64,000 bases of DNA, taken from assembly GCA_034509755.1 (NCBI GenBank), contig CM067541.1, forward strand, positions 2,282,001 to 2,346,000, given 5' to 3'. This document shows positions 23,657 through 35,249 of the stretch, piece after piece (position 1 is the first letter of the stretch; each line of letters begins with the position of its first letter). The notes under the pieces were generated by a model. It worked only from the letters and a program-made list of their open reading frames with translations, was not told the DNA's origin and did not search any database. A program made the position numbers and the translations under genes. The DNA comes from Anisodus tanguticus (lineage: Eukaryota; Streptophyta; Magnoliopsida; Solanales; Solanaceae).

Positions 23657-23887
23657 ACCCGCAAGGGTAGCCAAGTTGGTGTAGCAGTAGAGCGCGGGAC
23701 CGCAAGGTCACGAGTTCGATCCCCTGCATAAACCTTCTTGGTTGAGCATGTCACACATGGCTTACCAAGTGTGGTTAATCGGCTGACGTGGTTTGCAGGC
23801 TATTGCGTCAGTCCGGGGTTTACCCTGTGCGCACTCGAGAGAGTAGCGGCTGCGGGTTCCTTCGTCAACAAAAAAAAAAAAAAAAGA
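23657..23887 (+). mobile_element. Full-length tRNA-derived SINE with poly-A
   Basis: The head contains a pol III A box (TAGCCAAGTTGGTGTAGCAG) and B box (GGTCACGAGTTCGATCC). It is followed by a roughly 150-bp body and a 3' end of CTTCGTCAACA plus a run of A. It is flanked by a perfect 16-bp target duplication AGAAGTGAAGCAACAT (23641-23656 and 23888-23903), so both ends are exact. The poly-A tail separates it from TS. The same family forms half of the dimer at 38.3 kb. Confidence 0.93.
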
Positions 23888-23903
23888 AGAAGTGAAGCAA
23901 CAT

Positions 23904-25592
23904 GACTTGCGACAAATTTGTATTGGAAGAATTCGTCATTTCTCAGCAATCAGCACGTAAGTATAAAATAATCTCTTGAATAGTTTGATAAAATTATCCT
24001 TGTAATTAAAATTTCATTACTCTGTGTACATCAATTTTAAATTTAACTTTCTCCTATACGAATCATTATATTAGCCTTAATTAATTTAGATTCACATCAT
24101 TAAAGACTTATTATAAGGGGAACCGATTCCTATAAGGAATTTTTTAGTTCCGAGGACTAGGGGTATACATATGTTGGTTTGGTTCGATCTTTCATTTGTC
24201 AAATCAAATCAACTATGTCAATTTTTTAAATTTATAATCCAAATCAAACTAACAAAAGTCGATTTTTCCGATCTCATTTTTTCATGTATCTTTTTTTTTT
24301 GTTTAGTTGGAATTTTTTTCTCAGTAAAGTCTCCATGACACAAAACATATAAACTAATGTTTATTATTTTTGTCGTTTTAGTAAGATATAACAATTATAT
24401 ATAGCGCTTCTCAATAAAATAACTCAAAATGTGAGATCAGTCATGACATTATACTTAAATATAGTGTCACCTACAATAAAGATAATGAAAACTCATAAAA
24501 CAATTAGTACTATTTATAAGAGATAATGAAACTGAACATAGTTTGATCTAGATATTATTTAAGTAACTATACATCTATGGCCTATAATTCTATAACAAAT
24601 TTCTCGGACCATCTAAAATTATAAGTTCAAACCTGAAATAATATGTTAAGAAACATAAACCGTGAAAAAGTTTAAGAAATACTTACAAATTACATTTTAA
24701 TAAATATTTTTAACAATTGTATACATATAAGACCGGTTTGGTTTGTTTTTGGTTTGACTTTCTTTCGGTTAAAATCAAGCCAAATCAATTATGATAGATT
24801 TTTCTTTCAATACCAAATCAAATCAAATCAAATCAAACACTAGTTGAATTTTTTTCTCCACTTGACTCGGTTTCTTGTTTGCAGTTTGTCGGTTTTCTTT
24901 GGACACCATTACTGAAAGCTCGAACGATTAAGGGTGAAAGGATAATATATGTTTTAGGGTTGTGAGGCCCGCCCCACCCTGTCTTGCTTAGATTTTCTTT
25001 TATATTCTTTTTCCAGTTTTTACTGAGCTAAAATAGACAAGTTTAAACGTCATTATTCTTTGAAGGAGAGACTTAAATATTTATTCACATTTAGTGTTTA
25101 TATCAAATAAAAGAATTTAATCATAAAATGTTAAATTAAAGGGGAAATGTATCACTTAACCATAATTAAATAATTAGAAAGATATATAGATGTATAAGTT
25201 TGTGACATAACACATTTATTTGATCCCAATCTTTCTATTGGCTCAGCAAGATCCTTTAGCCCCCTAGAATTTAGACCCTATAGGTAATGAATGTGGCACT
25301 CGGGAACAAATTGGACCTTGATTTCTGGAGTGATGACTCTTAATTAGGTGGAAGACTATTAATGATCACTTAACTTTCAGTTAATCTTAGTCCTGTAGTA
25401 GACAAAATGTCAACTTCCAAAATGATGCACCATTGGATACGACAAACATATAAAATTAGGAAACTGAAACTTGTTGAATTTGGAGTATCAAATCATGGTT
25501 TAGGTGTATTAAAATGATGGAGTTAGTTAGAAGTATAAAAGTTTATAGCTATTTTGAAAATCAAAACAAGTTCCTGTCGTCACATGTATATA
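23904..25592. other. AT-rich intergenic DNA with hAT-like subterminal repeats
   Basis: A stretch from about 24165 (CTAGGGGTATACATATG) to 24900 is rich in TTGGTTTGGTT and AAATCAAATCAAA words in both orientations, the texture of non-autonomous hAT elements, but I could not pair the ends or find an 8-bp duplication. No coding sequence is seen. Confidence 0.35.
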
Positions 25593-25767
25593 CCGTCAAA
25601 TCTCTCTATAACAACAGTTCTCTATAACAATATTTGACTGTACTAGCCAAATTTGTTTTAAAACTGATTTTTCATGTTATGCTATATTATATATTTCTAT
25701 AACAATATTTTATTATAACAACTAAAAAGTATTCAAACAAATAGTGTTATTATAAAGGATTTGACTG
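25593..25767. mobile_element. pogo-like MITE
   Basis: The left end CCGTCAAATCTCTCTATAAC is mirrored by a right end reading CAGTCAAATCCTTTATAATA on the minus strand, with TA on both sides (25591-25592 and 25768-25769). The element is 175 bp and AT-rich with no coding sequence. The pogo-type assignment rests on the terminal motif and the TA target. Confidence 0.7.
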
Positions 25768-25769
25768 TA

Positions 25770-27120
25770 GTTTGAGAATAAAAGTAGCAGTACTACTAGT
25801 AGTATTACTAGTTCATAATTTGCCATTATCTAAAGGAACTAAAAGAATACACTTAACTTTCAACAAACACATAACCTATACTTGATTTCTTCGATCCTGT
25901 CCTGCTTTGATTCTTGCGCTTCATTTCGGAACATTTTATATACTATGCACTTTGGACTTTGGTAGTTGCTTATAGAGAAACCGTTTTTCTTATTGCTTGT
26001 GTTAGGTTTGCCCTAATCGGCATATAATATTCTAGTCCGAAATTTGGACCCACACATTGTTGTTTTAAATGATTTTCAAAAGCCCTTTATTATTTTATAT
26101 ATATGTATAATAACTTTTCATTTCTCTAATGATTATGTTAACGGACAAACCGTTATAATCAATTACTATTAGAGGGATGCTTTAGCTAATTGGTTTTCCT
26201 AATTACTTTCATTAGCTGATTATGGCATGCATTATAATGCACTAGCCAGTAGCCACTATATGCTTCCAAATTCCCAATATGGTGTCTCAATGCAATTATA
26301 TAATCTTACGGAAACTATATTGAGTTTTGCCACACTTACAAGGAGAAAAATAATCAAATAAGTTTGTCAAAATCATGGGGCTCTAGCTGTCAATTTGAGG
26401 GGAGAATATTAATAATTTATCCCCAAGGATCTAAAATTTCGGAAATAGCCTCTCTCTCTACCTTCACAAAGTAAGAGTAAGGCTGTAAATATATCACCCC
26501 AGACACCACTTTTGGGATTACACCGAATATCTCTACTTTCACAAGGTAGGAGTAAGGCTGCGTACATACCACCCCCAGACACCACTTGTGAAATTACATC
26601 GAATATTTGTTATTGATTTAAAATTTTGGATTCGCCTTTGATTGAAACATGTAAAATGTAGCGGTATTTCAGTACCGATTGATTTAAAATATTTGATTGA
26701 AATAAGTGGATTAGTGGTCAAAATGACATTTAGGACTCTATTCTTATGGAAAGACTTACTAATATTTAGCATGATAAATCGATCAAATTACACAATTAAT
26801 GGAGAGAAAGTTGATTCAATCATCTCCTACTCCCATTAGATCTCTTTGGCTCTTTAATTACAGATTTTTGCGTAGAGATTCAATAATTATGGAATTCCAG
26901 CGTCAATCTTGGGCCTGCTTTGTTATTTGTTTCCATGTGAAGCCCATATCTTCCATATGCTCTCTACCCACCCACCCCCAAATTGAGTTCAATTTACCAC
27001 CAATTTTATTCTTATTTATTTTAGCTTTTATGTTTCAGATTCTGTCAATAAAGTATATCTTTCATGAGTATGTATCCTAACCACTAGAACAAGACCAAAT
27101 CCTTCTTCAGCTTTTTCAAA
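25770..27120. other. Upstream region of the IAMT gene
   Basis: No gene is seen. A tandem pair of SINE/LINE tail fragments lies inside it. The last 400 bases (27.0-27.2 kb) must include the IAMT promoter; a TATA element is annotated separately. Confidence 0.4.
26450..26603 (+). repeat. Tandem pair of SINE/LINE 3'-tail fragments
   Basis: Two roughly 75-bp copies in direct order, each containing CTTCACAAAG/TTTCACAAGG, TAGGAGTAAGGCTG, CCCAGACACCACTT and ATTAC(A)CGAATAT. The CCCAGACACCACTT...GGGATTACA core is the 3' tail shared with the LINE end at 60.8 kb and the fragment at 39.5 kb. Copy 2 (from about 26530) differs at several sites, so the duplication is not recent. Confidence 0.7.
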
Positions 27121-27123
27121 CTC

Positions 27124-27131
27124 TATATATA
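27124..27131 (+). promoter_or_regulatory. Candidate TATA box of the IAMT gene
   Basis: TATATATA lies about 100 bp upstream of the ATG at 27232, with a pyrimidine-rich leader in between. The position fits a plant TATA box with a 5' UTR of about 75 bases. This is inference from position and sequence only. Confidence 0.45.
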
Positions 27132-27231
27132 CCCTACTTACATTTGTCATTTTTATTCTCAACATACTTAACCACTTCCCTATAGTACTTCCCCCTTTTA
27201 CTGATAAAAAACAATCTCTTTGTTTATCAAT

Positions 27232-30200
27232 ATGGCTACCTTAGGAGACAATAAGGACAACGTTGTTGTATCAAACATGAAACTTGAAAGAATGCTCAGC
27301 ATGAAAGGAGGCAAAGGAGAGGCTAGCTACGTCAACAATTCTCAAGCCCAGGTAATCATTCCCACGCATTTATTCCTTCGGAATCAATTTATGTGATATG
27401 GTTTGGATTCCGAAAGTCAAACTTTTTATTTTGATTGTGAATTTAGATATGAAATTCTTTAAATTTCTTAAAATGAAATTAAAATTATTTGACTCTCGAA
27501 ATCCAAAAGATACCACATAAATTAAAAGAGAGGGAATAACTATTCTCTTTACTTACTTCCTTGGAATGCTATTTGTGCAACCTTAGTGGTTGATGAACAT
27601 TTGAAAAATTTCGCCACCATTTGTCACAAAAATATGTTTATAGTCTAGTGGTACCAATAGAAAATTTCACACAATAGGTGCGCATTCAACTCTCATTATC
27701 ACCCTTCCCCTCCTCCTTTTCCTCACGCAACCGAAACAAAAAACTAAAACAATACATTTATACTGTCAATATACATAACATAAACTCTATGTTATACAGG
27801 GACAACATGCTCGATCAATGCTGCACCTATTGAAAGAAACCCTCGATGGGGTCCAGCTGAGCCCAGCGGACGATGTTCCTTTCGTGATGGTGGACTTAGG
27901 ATGTTCCTGCGGCAGCAACACCGTGTACATAATCGACGTAATTGTGGAACATATGAGCAAGCGATACGAAGCGATGGGTCAACAACCACCGGAGTTTTCC
28001 GCCTTCTTCTCTGACCTTCCTTCCAATGACTTTAACACACTGTTTCAGTTGTTGCCGCCGTTGGCTAATAATGGCTGTGGTAGCATGGAGGAATGCTTGG
28101 CTTCCAATAGCTACCGCTCGTACTTTGCTGCCGGAGTTCCGGGTTCCTTTTATCGCCGTCTCTTTCCAGCGAGATCCATTGACGTTTTCTACTCTGCGTT
28201 TTCTTTGCACTGGCTTTCTCAGGTTAGTTATTTTCCTCTTCATTTTGAATCTAACTTCAACGTACTGATGGAGTACAATATTTATAGGAATATATATCTT
28301 GGTAATTACAGTAAAACCTCGATAAATAAATATTTTATAAATGAATAACCTCAATTAATGAATAAATTCTTTCGATTCCAACTTGGGCCAATGTACTAAA
28401 TGAATAATTTTTCTATATGCATAAGATAATTTTTTTTTGAAAATCCTTAAAGGCCCAACAATAATATAAATGAATAATTGATAAAATGTAAAATAAAATG
28501 TTAATAAAAAATAACACATAATATTCTTATTTTTTATTGATATTACAATGACAACTTCTCAAATTCAACTCTTTTGAAAATATTCATCTAAATTTTTTAT
28601 TTTTTCTTTGGTCCTATGTTTAACTCAATCTCATCCTTAATTTTCTGCAAAGCATGCACAGAATTTGATGCATCTTTTTCTTGTTGTAAAAAATAGTTAT
28701 TTAAGGCTTCCACTGCTTGCATTGCTTCTTTTGTTGATGTCATTGGCAAATTCTGACTATCATGTGGATCTTGATCATTATCAACAAATGTTCCATTACT
28801 CATTGAATAATTTCTTCATCAGTAGGAGACTCCACCAGTGCATCATTTTCACCAGGATAGTTTAAAAGGTCTTTCACTAGGGGTGAGCACGGGTACAGGG
28901 TACCCAGATACTCGACCGGAACCGACACTAACGGGTAGGTTCCGGGTAGATATATTATAATAACGGGTAGGGTCCGGGTAGTATTATTAGGAACCGATCA
29001 ATGTCGGGTCCGGTTCCGATTTCGGCAAATAGAGACAGGGTACCCGGACCCGGAACCGATACCCGAAACCTATAAAATATTAAATATTTTTACTTTTTTG
29101 AGAAACATTTGGATCACTTTTAACTTTATCCAAAATTGTTTGTTGCACGCCTGCACATTTATTTTCCCCACCCCAAGACGTAAATATTTCAGTTTTTCAC
29201 CCCTTTATTCTAGAATGCTCTTTGTGCTCTAAGAGAAAACACCCAAAACTCTCTCAATAACAATGACGTTTTAGCTACACCACCGAGCTTCATCGTCGTC
29301 ATTGTTGAAGCTTTCTTCAGGTAGTTTCATCGTTGTCGTCGTTGAAGCTTCACCTTTGCCTCTTTCTCTCCCTTGGTTGTGTTCACGTCGTTCCTAAAAT
29401 GCATATGAGTTCATATCTAACTCCTCAATTTCTTTTTAATATCCTATGCTTCTGTTCTATTTCAGGTGATACTCATCTTCAATTTGTATTACTTTTTGAT
29501 TTGAAATGTAAAACTATTTTTAAAATTTGTGTATATTTTTGTAGATCTAAAGATGAAATTTAGGGATTTACTAGTATAATAAAGCTTTTCTTTTGTATCG
29601 AAGTGCTTATGAACACGAAAATAAGTTTAATTCAGATATTTTTAAATTTATTTTGAAATCAACACGTTCAATTAATTGAGTGTCAAATTTGACTTGCAAT
29701 TTTAGGTTTTGGTTACAAAATTAGCTTTTCTACAATGAATAAGTTTTCTAAAACTTCTTATAAGGGTACTAAAAACTTCGATTGCAGGCTAAAAAACTAA
29801 TGGATGAAATTATTTTAGAACTCTTTGTGATTCTCATAGGCTAAAAAACTGTTGCTTAATCTGTGTTTTTTTATTTACAGGGTACCCGGGAACCTACCCG
29901 GACCCTGCGGGTCCGGGTAGATTCTGGGTAATGATTTCTATGGGTAGGTTCCGGATAGTAAATTTAGGAACCGATCTTTTACCGGGTATGGTCCGGGTAG
30001 TTCAAAAATGTTAGGGTATCCGGATCCGCTCACCCCTATCTTTCACACTATAACCTAAACCATTGATAACTTCATGTAATCCCTGGATGCCTTCATCTTC
30101 ACCAAGTGGTTGTTCAGTATTCATATCTTCGTCTGACCGAATTTTGCAATAGTTGTTTTCACATCAATATTCCAAGCCGCACTAATAAAAGAAATAAAAG

Positions 30201-33200
30201 AAAAATCTAGTGATTTGAGAATGAAAAGAAAACTAACGTATTTATAGAGTTTGTGTTCATGCATAACATTTAATAAATTTTTTGTTACAATGTACTTTAT
30301 TTTATCAATATACAATTCATGCGTTTCGTTTTTTGAAATTGTTTCTTACAAAGTACTTAGTTCAAATTTTAATTTTTCAATTAATAATAACTAAATATTA
30401 ATATAAAGTTCATGCATGTATTACGTATTTACTAGCTTTTTGTTAGATAGTTTAACTTAATTTCATCTTTTTGTTTCTCAATAATTATAATTAATAATTA
30501 TTAAAAGAAAATTCATGCATACGTGATAGTTTATGTTCGTCCTTTACTAAATTTGTTACAATGTACTTAGTTTAATTTTTTTAATCTTTCAATACATATA
30601 TTTGAAATTACATGCATGAACCTTAATTAAAATAATAATGAAAATGTATAACAAAATGCATGTCACACAAAAAATATAAAAATATTATGTAAATAAATAA
30701 ATATTCATTTATCGATAAATAAATAACTTCGCTAAATAAATATTTTTTGTCGGTCCCAATAATATTCATTTATCGAGGTTTTACTGTACAAATAAATACG
30801 TACTTGATAAGTTTTGATTATTAGTTTGATAAAAAAAAGTAACTACAACTTGATAGTGTAAACTAGTACCCCCCCCCCCCCCCCGTGCCAAATTGTCCTA
30901 CTTTATTTATCACTTTGTCCCAAAATGATTGATATATTTTTATATTTAAAAATAATTTAACTTTATGAGATAATTTATAACCACATATATATCTAGTGTT
31001 TGTTTTGGACTACATATTTCAAAAGTCTTCATTTATTTTTAAAATTTTGTGTCAAGTTAAACTAGGACAATCGTTTTAAGACGGGAGTACATAATTTAAA
31101 TCTTTTCACTTTTTTACTCCATATAGTCCATATTTTCTGTCTAATAAGATTTGTGTACACTCTTTAGAATGTCATTCAATAATTTTAATTATAACAATAT
31201 TAGTCTAAATTGGTTTTTGTCTTTGCTTAAATGTCTCAACTAATTAACACTTTATTACTTTGATTAATACATATAAATTTGGAAAACAAATACGTAACAA
31301 ATAGTTTCTTATTTTTCTAAAACGTTAAATACTATATTTGAGACAACATATAATTATCTTCCTAACAGAAGTCAAAAGTAGTATGGCATCAAAGTGTCGT
31401 GGTCAGCTAAAATAATACACATAAGTAGACTTACTTACGTAGCATGGAGAAATAGATAGAGAAATGTGGAAATAATAGTCATCTTTGCCAATCCCGAGGA
31501 CGATTTACAGTTATGGAGAACAGATGAATTTTATATGGTTTCCAAGTTTGAAAATGCATGAAGATCCTAACTGCTTTATCTTCTTTGAGAAGGTCAAAAA
31601 GTTTTTTTAAAAAAGCATTCAAAATAATGGCCACTAGTTTTCTCAAAACCACTCCTTGCTTAAGTCATTTAGTAAATTAGTCTTTTGATCTTGGTTATTA
31701 CTAATACTTCCATCCTCCCATTTTAATTGTCGTTTTAACTTTTCTTCACGATCATGTAATAAAAAAATATAAGGTATAATTTATTAAGTTATTCTTATTT
31801 ATTAGATTCTTTTTAGAATTGAGCAATATAAAAAAAAAACTACATCTTTAATGTTAAGGGTATAATTGAAAACAATTGTCAACTTTGGTCTTGAATTTTT
31901 AAAAGCGAAACTTATTTTGAGACAATGTTTTTACTAAGTTAAAGTAACAATTAAAATGGGATGGATGAATAATAATACTCCTCTATCCTAAAAAATTAAA
32001 AAAATTATATATGAATCTACGATCAAAATTGAAAAGTTTAACTCTCATCGAATTATACCGCAAAAATTAGGATAGAGAGTACGGATTTAATTAAAGTGGT
32101 GTTTGGGATGTGATAGGTGCCGGATGTAGTGTTGGATAAGCGAAGTGTGGCGTACAACAAGGGAAGGATATACATCCATGGTGCTAATGAGATCACTGCC
32201 AACGCCTATAAGAAGCAATTCCAAACTGATTTGGCTGGTTTCCTTGCTGCTAGGTCTAAAGAAATGAAGAGAGGTGGTTCAATGTTCTTGGTTTGCCTAG
32301 GGAGGACTTCTGTGGACCCCACGGACCAAGGTGGGGCCGGACTCCTCTTTGGGACCCATTTTCAAGATGCTTGGGATGATCTTGTCCAAGAGGTAATTAT
32401 TCCATTCTTCTCTATGCCATAATATAGGACTAGCCCCTCAATCAAAATAACTTATAATACTCCATCTCTTTCAAAATACTTAGTAATATTTTGTTTCTAA
32501 AGAATCAATTTGATAATCTTTAAAAATAATTAGATTAGATTTATTTAATTTTTTAAAATTAAAATTTAGATATTTAAAAACTACACGAAAGTACTATAGG
32601 TTACAATTCTTTTCATGGTAAAAAAATACATATTAAATATTGATCAAAATTCATGTAGTTTGACTCTCGAGAAGCGAAACATGACAAATATTTTGAGACA
32701 AATGAATTAATAGACAATTACTCATATTATTAGTCAAATATAATAATCTAGAAGATAGATTAGTAAATTTCTATAACAAATTAATATATACTGATAGCAT
32801 AAAACTTTTTATATTATCAGTATATATATTGGTAGGATCCTTTAAACTTGTCGTCTCTTGTATATCGAGACCTTCAAAAGCTATGCATTTTCAAAAGATT
32901 CGATATAAATACAACAACATTTTAAGAATCCGATCGGGCATATAACTTAAAACTTGTACGTATTATTGCCTTTTTGTCTTTTCCTTTTTCTGGAAAGTAA
33001 AAAATCGGTCATTATTGGGACAATTCACTACAAGAAAGTATAGAATTGACAATAAAACTTTAGCAACAATAAATATATTGTTGCTAAAAAACGTAAATGA
33101 CAATAAAAATTTAATAAATTGTTGTTAAAAATATAAATGGCAACAAAAAAAATAATAATTTATTGTTGCGAAAACTTTTCATATAGAAGGTTATTATAAC

Positions 33201-34576
33201 GGCATTGCAAAAAAAAATTATTATTACAAAAAATACTTTTTAAAATAACATCTAATAATGTTATTTAAAATATCTTTCTTCTTATACTGATTTAGACTAG
33301 TCTTAGAGAGTCACAATCAGAAGATCTGCCATTCTCCAATTTGATTCTTAATGCAAGTTAATACAACTCAACATATGTCTAGACCAAGTGTGTCTCGTTG
33401 ACAAAACAAACAAGTAGGATTGTGACTAAGCAAGCGTCGGCATGGTGCCACTTCAATGAATAGTCATAAATCATGATTTATAGTTATCATTCTTTTAGGC
33501 CGCCAATTGGGGCTTCCGACTAGAAATTGACTGGTCTTAACCTCTTTCATCATCATCATCCTTTCACCAATATCATAACAAATAGCAATGGCAAGTGGCT
33601 ATGTCAAACTGTTTGATATAATTAGTATAGTATAGTAATAATAAGCAGCCGTTATTAGATTGTTCATATAATTTCGGAAACAGGAAAACAAATGATGAGA
33701 CCAAACAAAAGGGTGTGGCATAATTTGATATATTATATAAGCTTTAATTACCTGAATTTATTTAACTTCTTTCTACTCAAGGTAAAATTTTTGTTTCACG
33801 GTAAGTAGATTTGACCAATGATATTCGATAAGAATCGGTTTCTTTTCAATACTACTCAAGAGTGACTTAATAGAATAGGTGATCTAAAACCAAATTTTTA
33901 AAAGAAAGCATTATATTTATCTAGTACATTCTTTTATATACTTTATTTGATATTTATTCTTATACCTACTTCAAATGAAAGGTAGTTAATTATATTTTGA
34001 TAAGATCATTTTTTTCCAATTAACAATATAGCCAATTTGTGTAATCCTTATTTCTCTCCGATCATTTTTGTCATGTCATTCACCTTTCTTTGTTTTATCT
34101 TGTTTCTCTATTTTATTTGTGGAAGAGTTGTCATATTTTATTCGAGTGAAGAAACTTTATTCTTGGCTATTATTAATTGGATTACGTACTAGCGTAATAA
34201 TGAACATTTGTTTGAATGACAGGGGCTAATTACAAGTGAGAAGAGAAACGACTTCAATATCCCAGTGTATGCACCAAGCATACAAGATTTCAAGGAGGTG
34301 GTTGAAGCCAACGGCTCATTCACTATCAACAAGCTCCAAGTTTTCAGGGGAGGGAGTCCTCTAGTTGTCAACCACCCCGACGACGCAACTGAAGTCGGAC
34401 GAGCCTTAGCCATCAGCTGCAGAAGTGTCAGTGGCGTCCTTGTCGACGCTCACATTGGCGAACAACTCAGTGACGAGCTGTTCGACCGAGTGAAGCGTCG
34501 AGCCTCGCTCCATGCTAATGAGCTTATTGAAAAGCTTCAGTTTTTCCATATAGTTGCTTCCCTTTCTCTCGTGTAG
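27232..34576 (+). CDS. IAMT1: Indole-3-acetic acid carboxyl methyltransferase (SABATH family), 4 exons
   Basis: The enzyme transfers methyl from S-adenosylmethionine to the carboxyl group of the auxin indole-3-acetic acid, giving the methyl ester, an inactive transportable form; it acts in the cytosol. Exons are 27232-27351, 27800-28222, 32117-32392 and 34223-34576; all borders are GT/AG and all exon lengths are multiples of three, giving 390 residues, close to the length of IAMT1 from other plants. Motifs: N-terminal MKLERMLSMKGGKGEASYVN (cofactor and substrate loop), VDLGCSCGSNT (about residues 71-81, SAM motif I), FFSDLPSNDFNTLFQLLP, GVPGSFYRRLFP and SAFSLHWLSQVP (carboxyl-substrate site), then FLVCLGRTSVDPTDQGGAG, and a C-terminal ANELIEKLQFFHIVASLSL. 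The closeness to IAMT over salicylate or jasmonate methyltransferases rests on the GRTSVDPTDQGG and PSNDFNTLFQLLPP blocks. The ATG is the first after the TATA element. Intron 2 (3.9 kb) and intron 3 (1.8 kb) are full of transposons. Confidence 0.95.
27373..27536. mobile_element. Stowaway-like MITE in IAMT intron 1
   Basis: Inverted ends of about 45 bp (TTCCTTCGGAATCAATTTAT at left; TTCCCTCTCTTTTAATTTAT read from the right) are flanked by TA at 27371-27372 and 27537-27538. The element is 164 bp with no coding content. Confidence 0.75.
28597..30190 (-). pseudogene. C-terminal remnant of a pogo/CENP-B-type transposase
   Basis: On the minus strand around 30190-30050 the reading is AAWNIDVKTTIAKFGQ, then RSDEDMNTEQPLGEDEGIQG and LHEVINGLGYSVKD, with one shift in between. 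After the hAT insertion it resumes at 28869 with LLNYPGENDALVESPTDEEI, a stop near 28805, then EAMQAVEALNNYFLQQEKDA and LQKIKDEIELN, ending at 28597. The AWN...TI..F motif is typical of the end of the DDE domain of pogo transposases, followed by the acidic tail. The catalytic residues are not present. The family assignment is by motif recognition. Confidence 0.7.
28878..30038. mobile_element. Non-autonomous hAT element nested in the pogo-like element
   Basis: The terminal inverted repeat TAGGGGTGAGC is perfect for 11 bp at both ends, and the 8-bp target duplication TCTTTCAC is perfect (28870-28877 and 30039-30046), diagnostic of hAT. Subterminal arrays of CCGGGTAG, ACCGATA and GGTACCCGG in both orientations (28890-29070 and 29875-30025) are probable transposase binding sites. 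The 1161-bp element has no transposase; the 76-codon frame at 29333-29563 has no recognisable domain. Confidence 0.95.
30868..31090. mobile_element. Stowaway-like MITE remnant with a poly-C run, IAMT intron 2
   Basis: The right end TTTTAAGACGGGAGTA (TA flank) and a body with AATTTAACTTTATGAGATAATTTA match the MITE family seen at 38.9 and 44.7 kb. The left end, where CTCCCTCCGTCCC would be expected, is replaced by about 17 C in a row (30871-30887). Confidence 0.6.
31707..32083. mobile_element. Two adjacent Stowaway-like MITEs, IAMT intron 2
   Basis: The first (about 31707-31970) has inverted ends around TCCATCCTCCCATTTTAATT and AATTAAAATGGGATGGATGA. The second (about 31976-32081) has ends CTCCTCTATCCTAA and TTAGGATAGAGAG with TA flanks and is only about 106 bp. 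The second ends about 35 bp upstream of exon 3, close to the splice acceptor and possible branch point. Confidence 0.65.
32457..32712. mobile_element. Stowaway-like MITE, IAMT intron 3
   Basis: The left end TACTCCATCTCTTTCAAAAT and a right end reading TTCATTTGTCTCAAAATATT on the opposite strand delimit about 256 bp. The internal TTTGACTCTCGAGAAGCGAA is shared with the element at 7.35-7.86 kb. Ends are eroded. Confidence 0.5.
33026..33220. mobile_element. CACTA-type terminal sequence, IAMT intron 3
   Basis: CACTACAAGAAA at 33026 is the classic end of plant CACTA (En/Spm-like) elements. It is followed by short repeats GCAACAATAAA / TTATTGTTGC in both orientations, as in CACTA subterminal regions. 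I found no matching TTTCTTGTAGTG end, so this is a fragment or a divergent miniature element. Confidence 0.5.
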
Positions 34577-35249
34577 TTTGGTGTTTGGACAATGTTTAGT
34601 TGAAGTTGCAAAAAAAGAGTATGTACTTGAAATTGTAAGTTAGAAAAGCTTTGTGAAAGTTGAATTTGTGTTTAGACATGAACTTTATTTAGAAAAGTTT
34701 GAAGATAATTGTGATTGAAAATTACTACTCTAACCAATATCTCAATATCCACAATGCTGAATTTCTGTAATTCGCTTAAATATTGGAGTTCACCTGCAAA
34801 TACAGTCAGGGCGGAGCTAGAGTGTAGCTTATCGGTTCGGCCGGCCTCTGTAATTTTGATCCAAACCATATATTTATCTTAAGCAATCCATTCTATATGT
34901 ACAAATTATCTATTTAGAACTCACTAACTTAAAAAATTTAAAACTTTCGAATGCATAAGCTTCAAATCCCGGCTCGGCCTCTAAATACAACTACTTCAGC
35001 ATTTATGTTGCCGGAGATACTTCCTCCGGTGAATAATGTGGTACAGCTCGTGATGAAGACGATAGGAACAAGAAAGAGTAAAGTGACTTCTACACACTTT
35101 GCACATGATAGCTCATGTGCCCAGCTTCTAAAAGGATAGCGTGAGGAATGATATATTTGGCTCTAGAATAATATCGTATAGGTATTTTTGGTATTTTACT
35201 TTGTAAATTGTTGATTAAATATTTTCTTTTGTACATGCTATTACGAATT
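34577..35249. other. 3' flank of IAMT
   Basis: Probable 3' UTR of IAMT followed by AT-rich DNA. No gene or mobile-element end with partners is seen; the small plus-strand frame at 34951-35139 has no recognisable domain. Confidence 0.4.

Larger units (their letters stand above)
28309..30786 (-). mobile_element. pogo-like transposon in IAMT intron 2
   Basis: The terminal inverted repeat CAGTAAAACCTCGATAAAT (left from 28309, right from 30786 on the opposite strand) is perfect for 19 bp and flanked by the TA target pair (28307-28308 and 30787-30788). The motif is that of plant Emigrant/Lemi-type pogo elements. The element is 2478 bp including a nested 1161-bp hAT insertion; without it and its duplication it would be about 1.3 kb, too short for a full transposase. 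It is an internal-deletion derivative of an autonomous element. Confidence 0.9.

Noticed and set aside
23660..23730. tRNA-like sequence with A and B boxes
   Set aside because: It is the head of a SINE with poly-A and 16-bp duplication; it cannot fold into a full cloverleaf with acceptor pairing, so it is not called as a tRNA gene.
24165..24930. Possible complete hAT element
   Set aside because: Subterminal words look right but no matching inverted end or 8-bp duplication could be found by eye.
27896..28354. 152-codon frame antisense to IAMT exon 2
   Set aside because: It mirrors the GC-richer coding exon and has no domain of its own.
30871..30887. Run of about 17 C
   Set aside because: Mentioned with the MITE remnant; probably slippage at a CTCCC-type end or an assembly problem, not a feature on its own.
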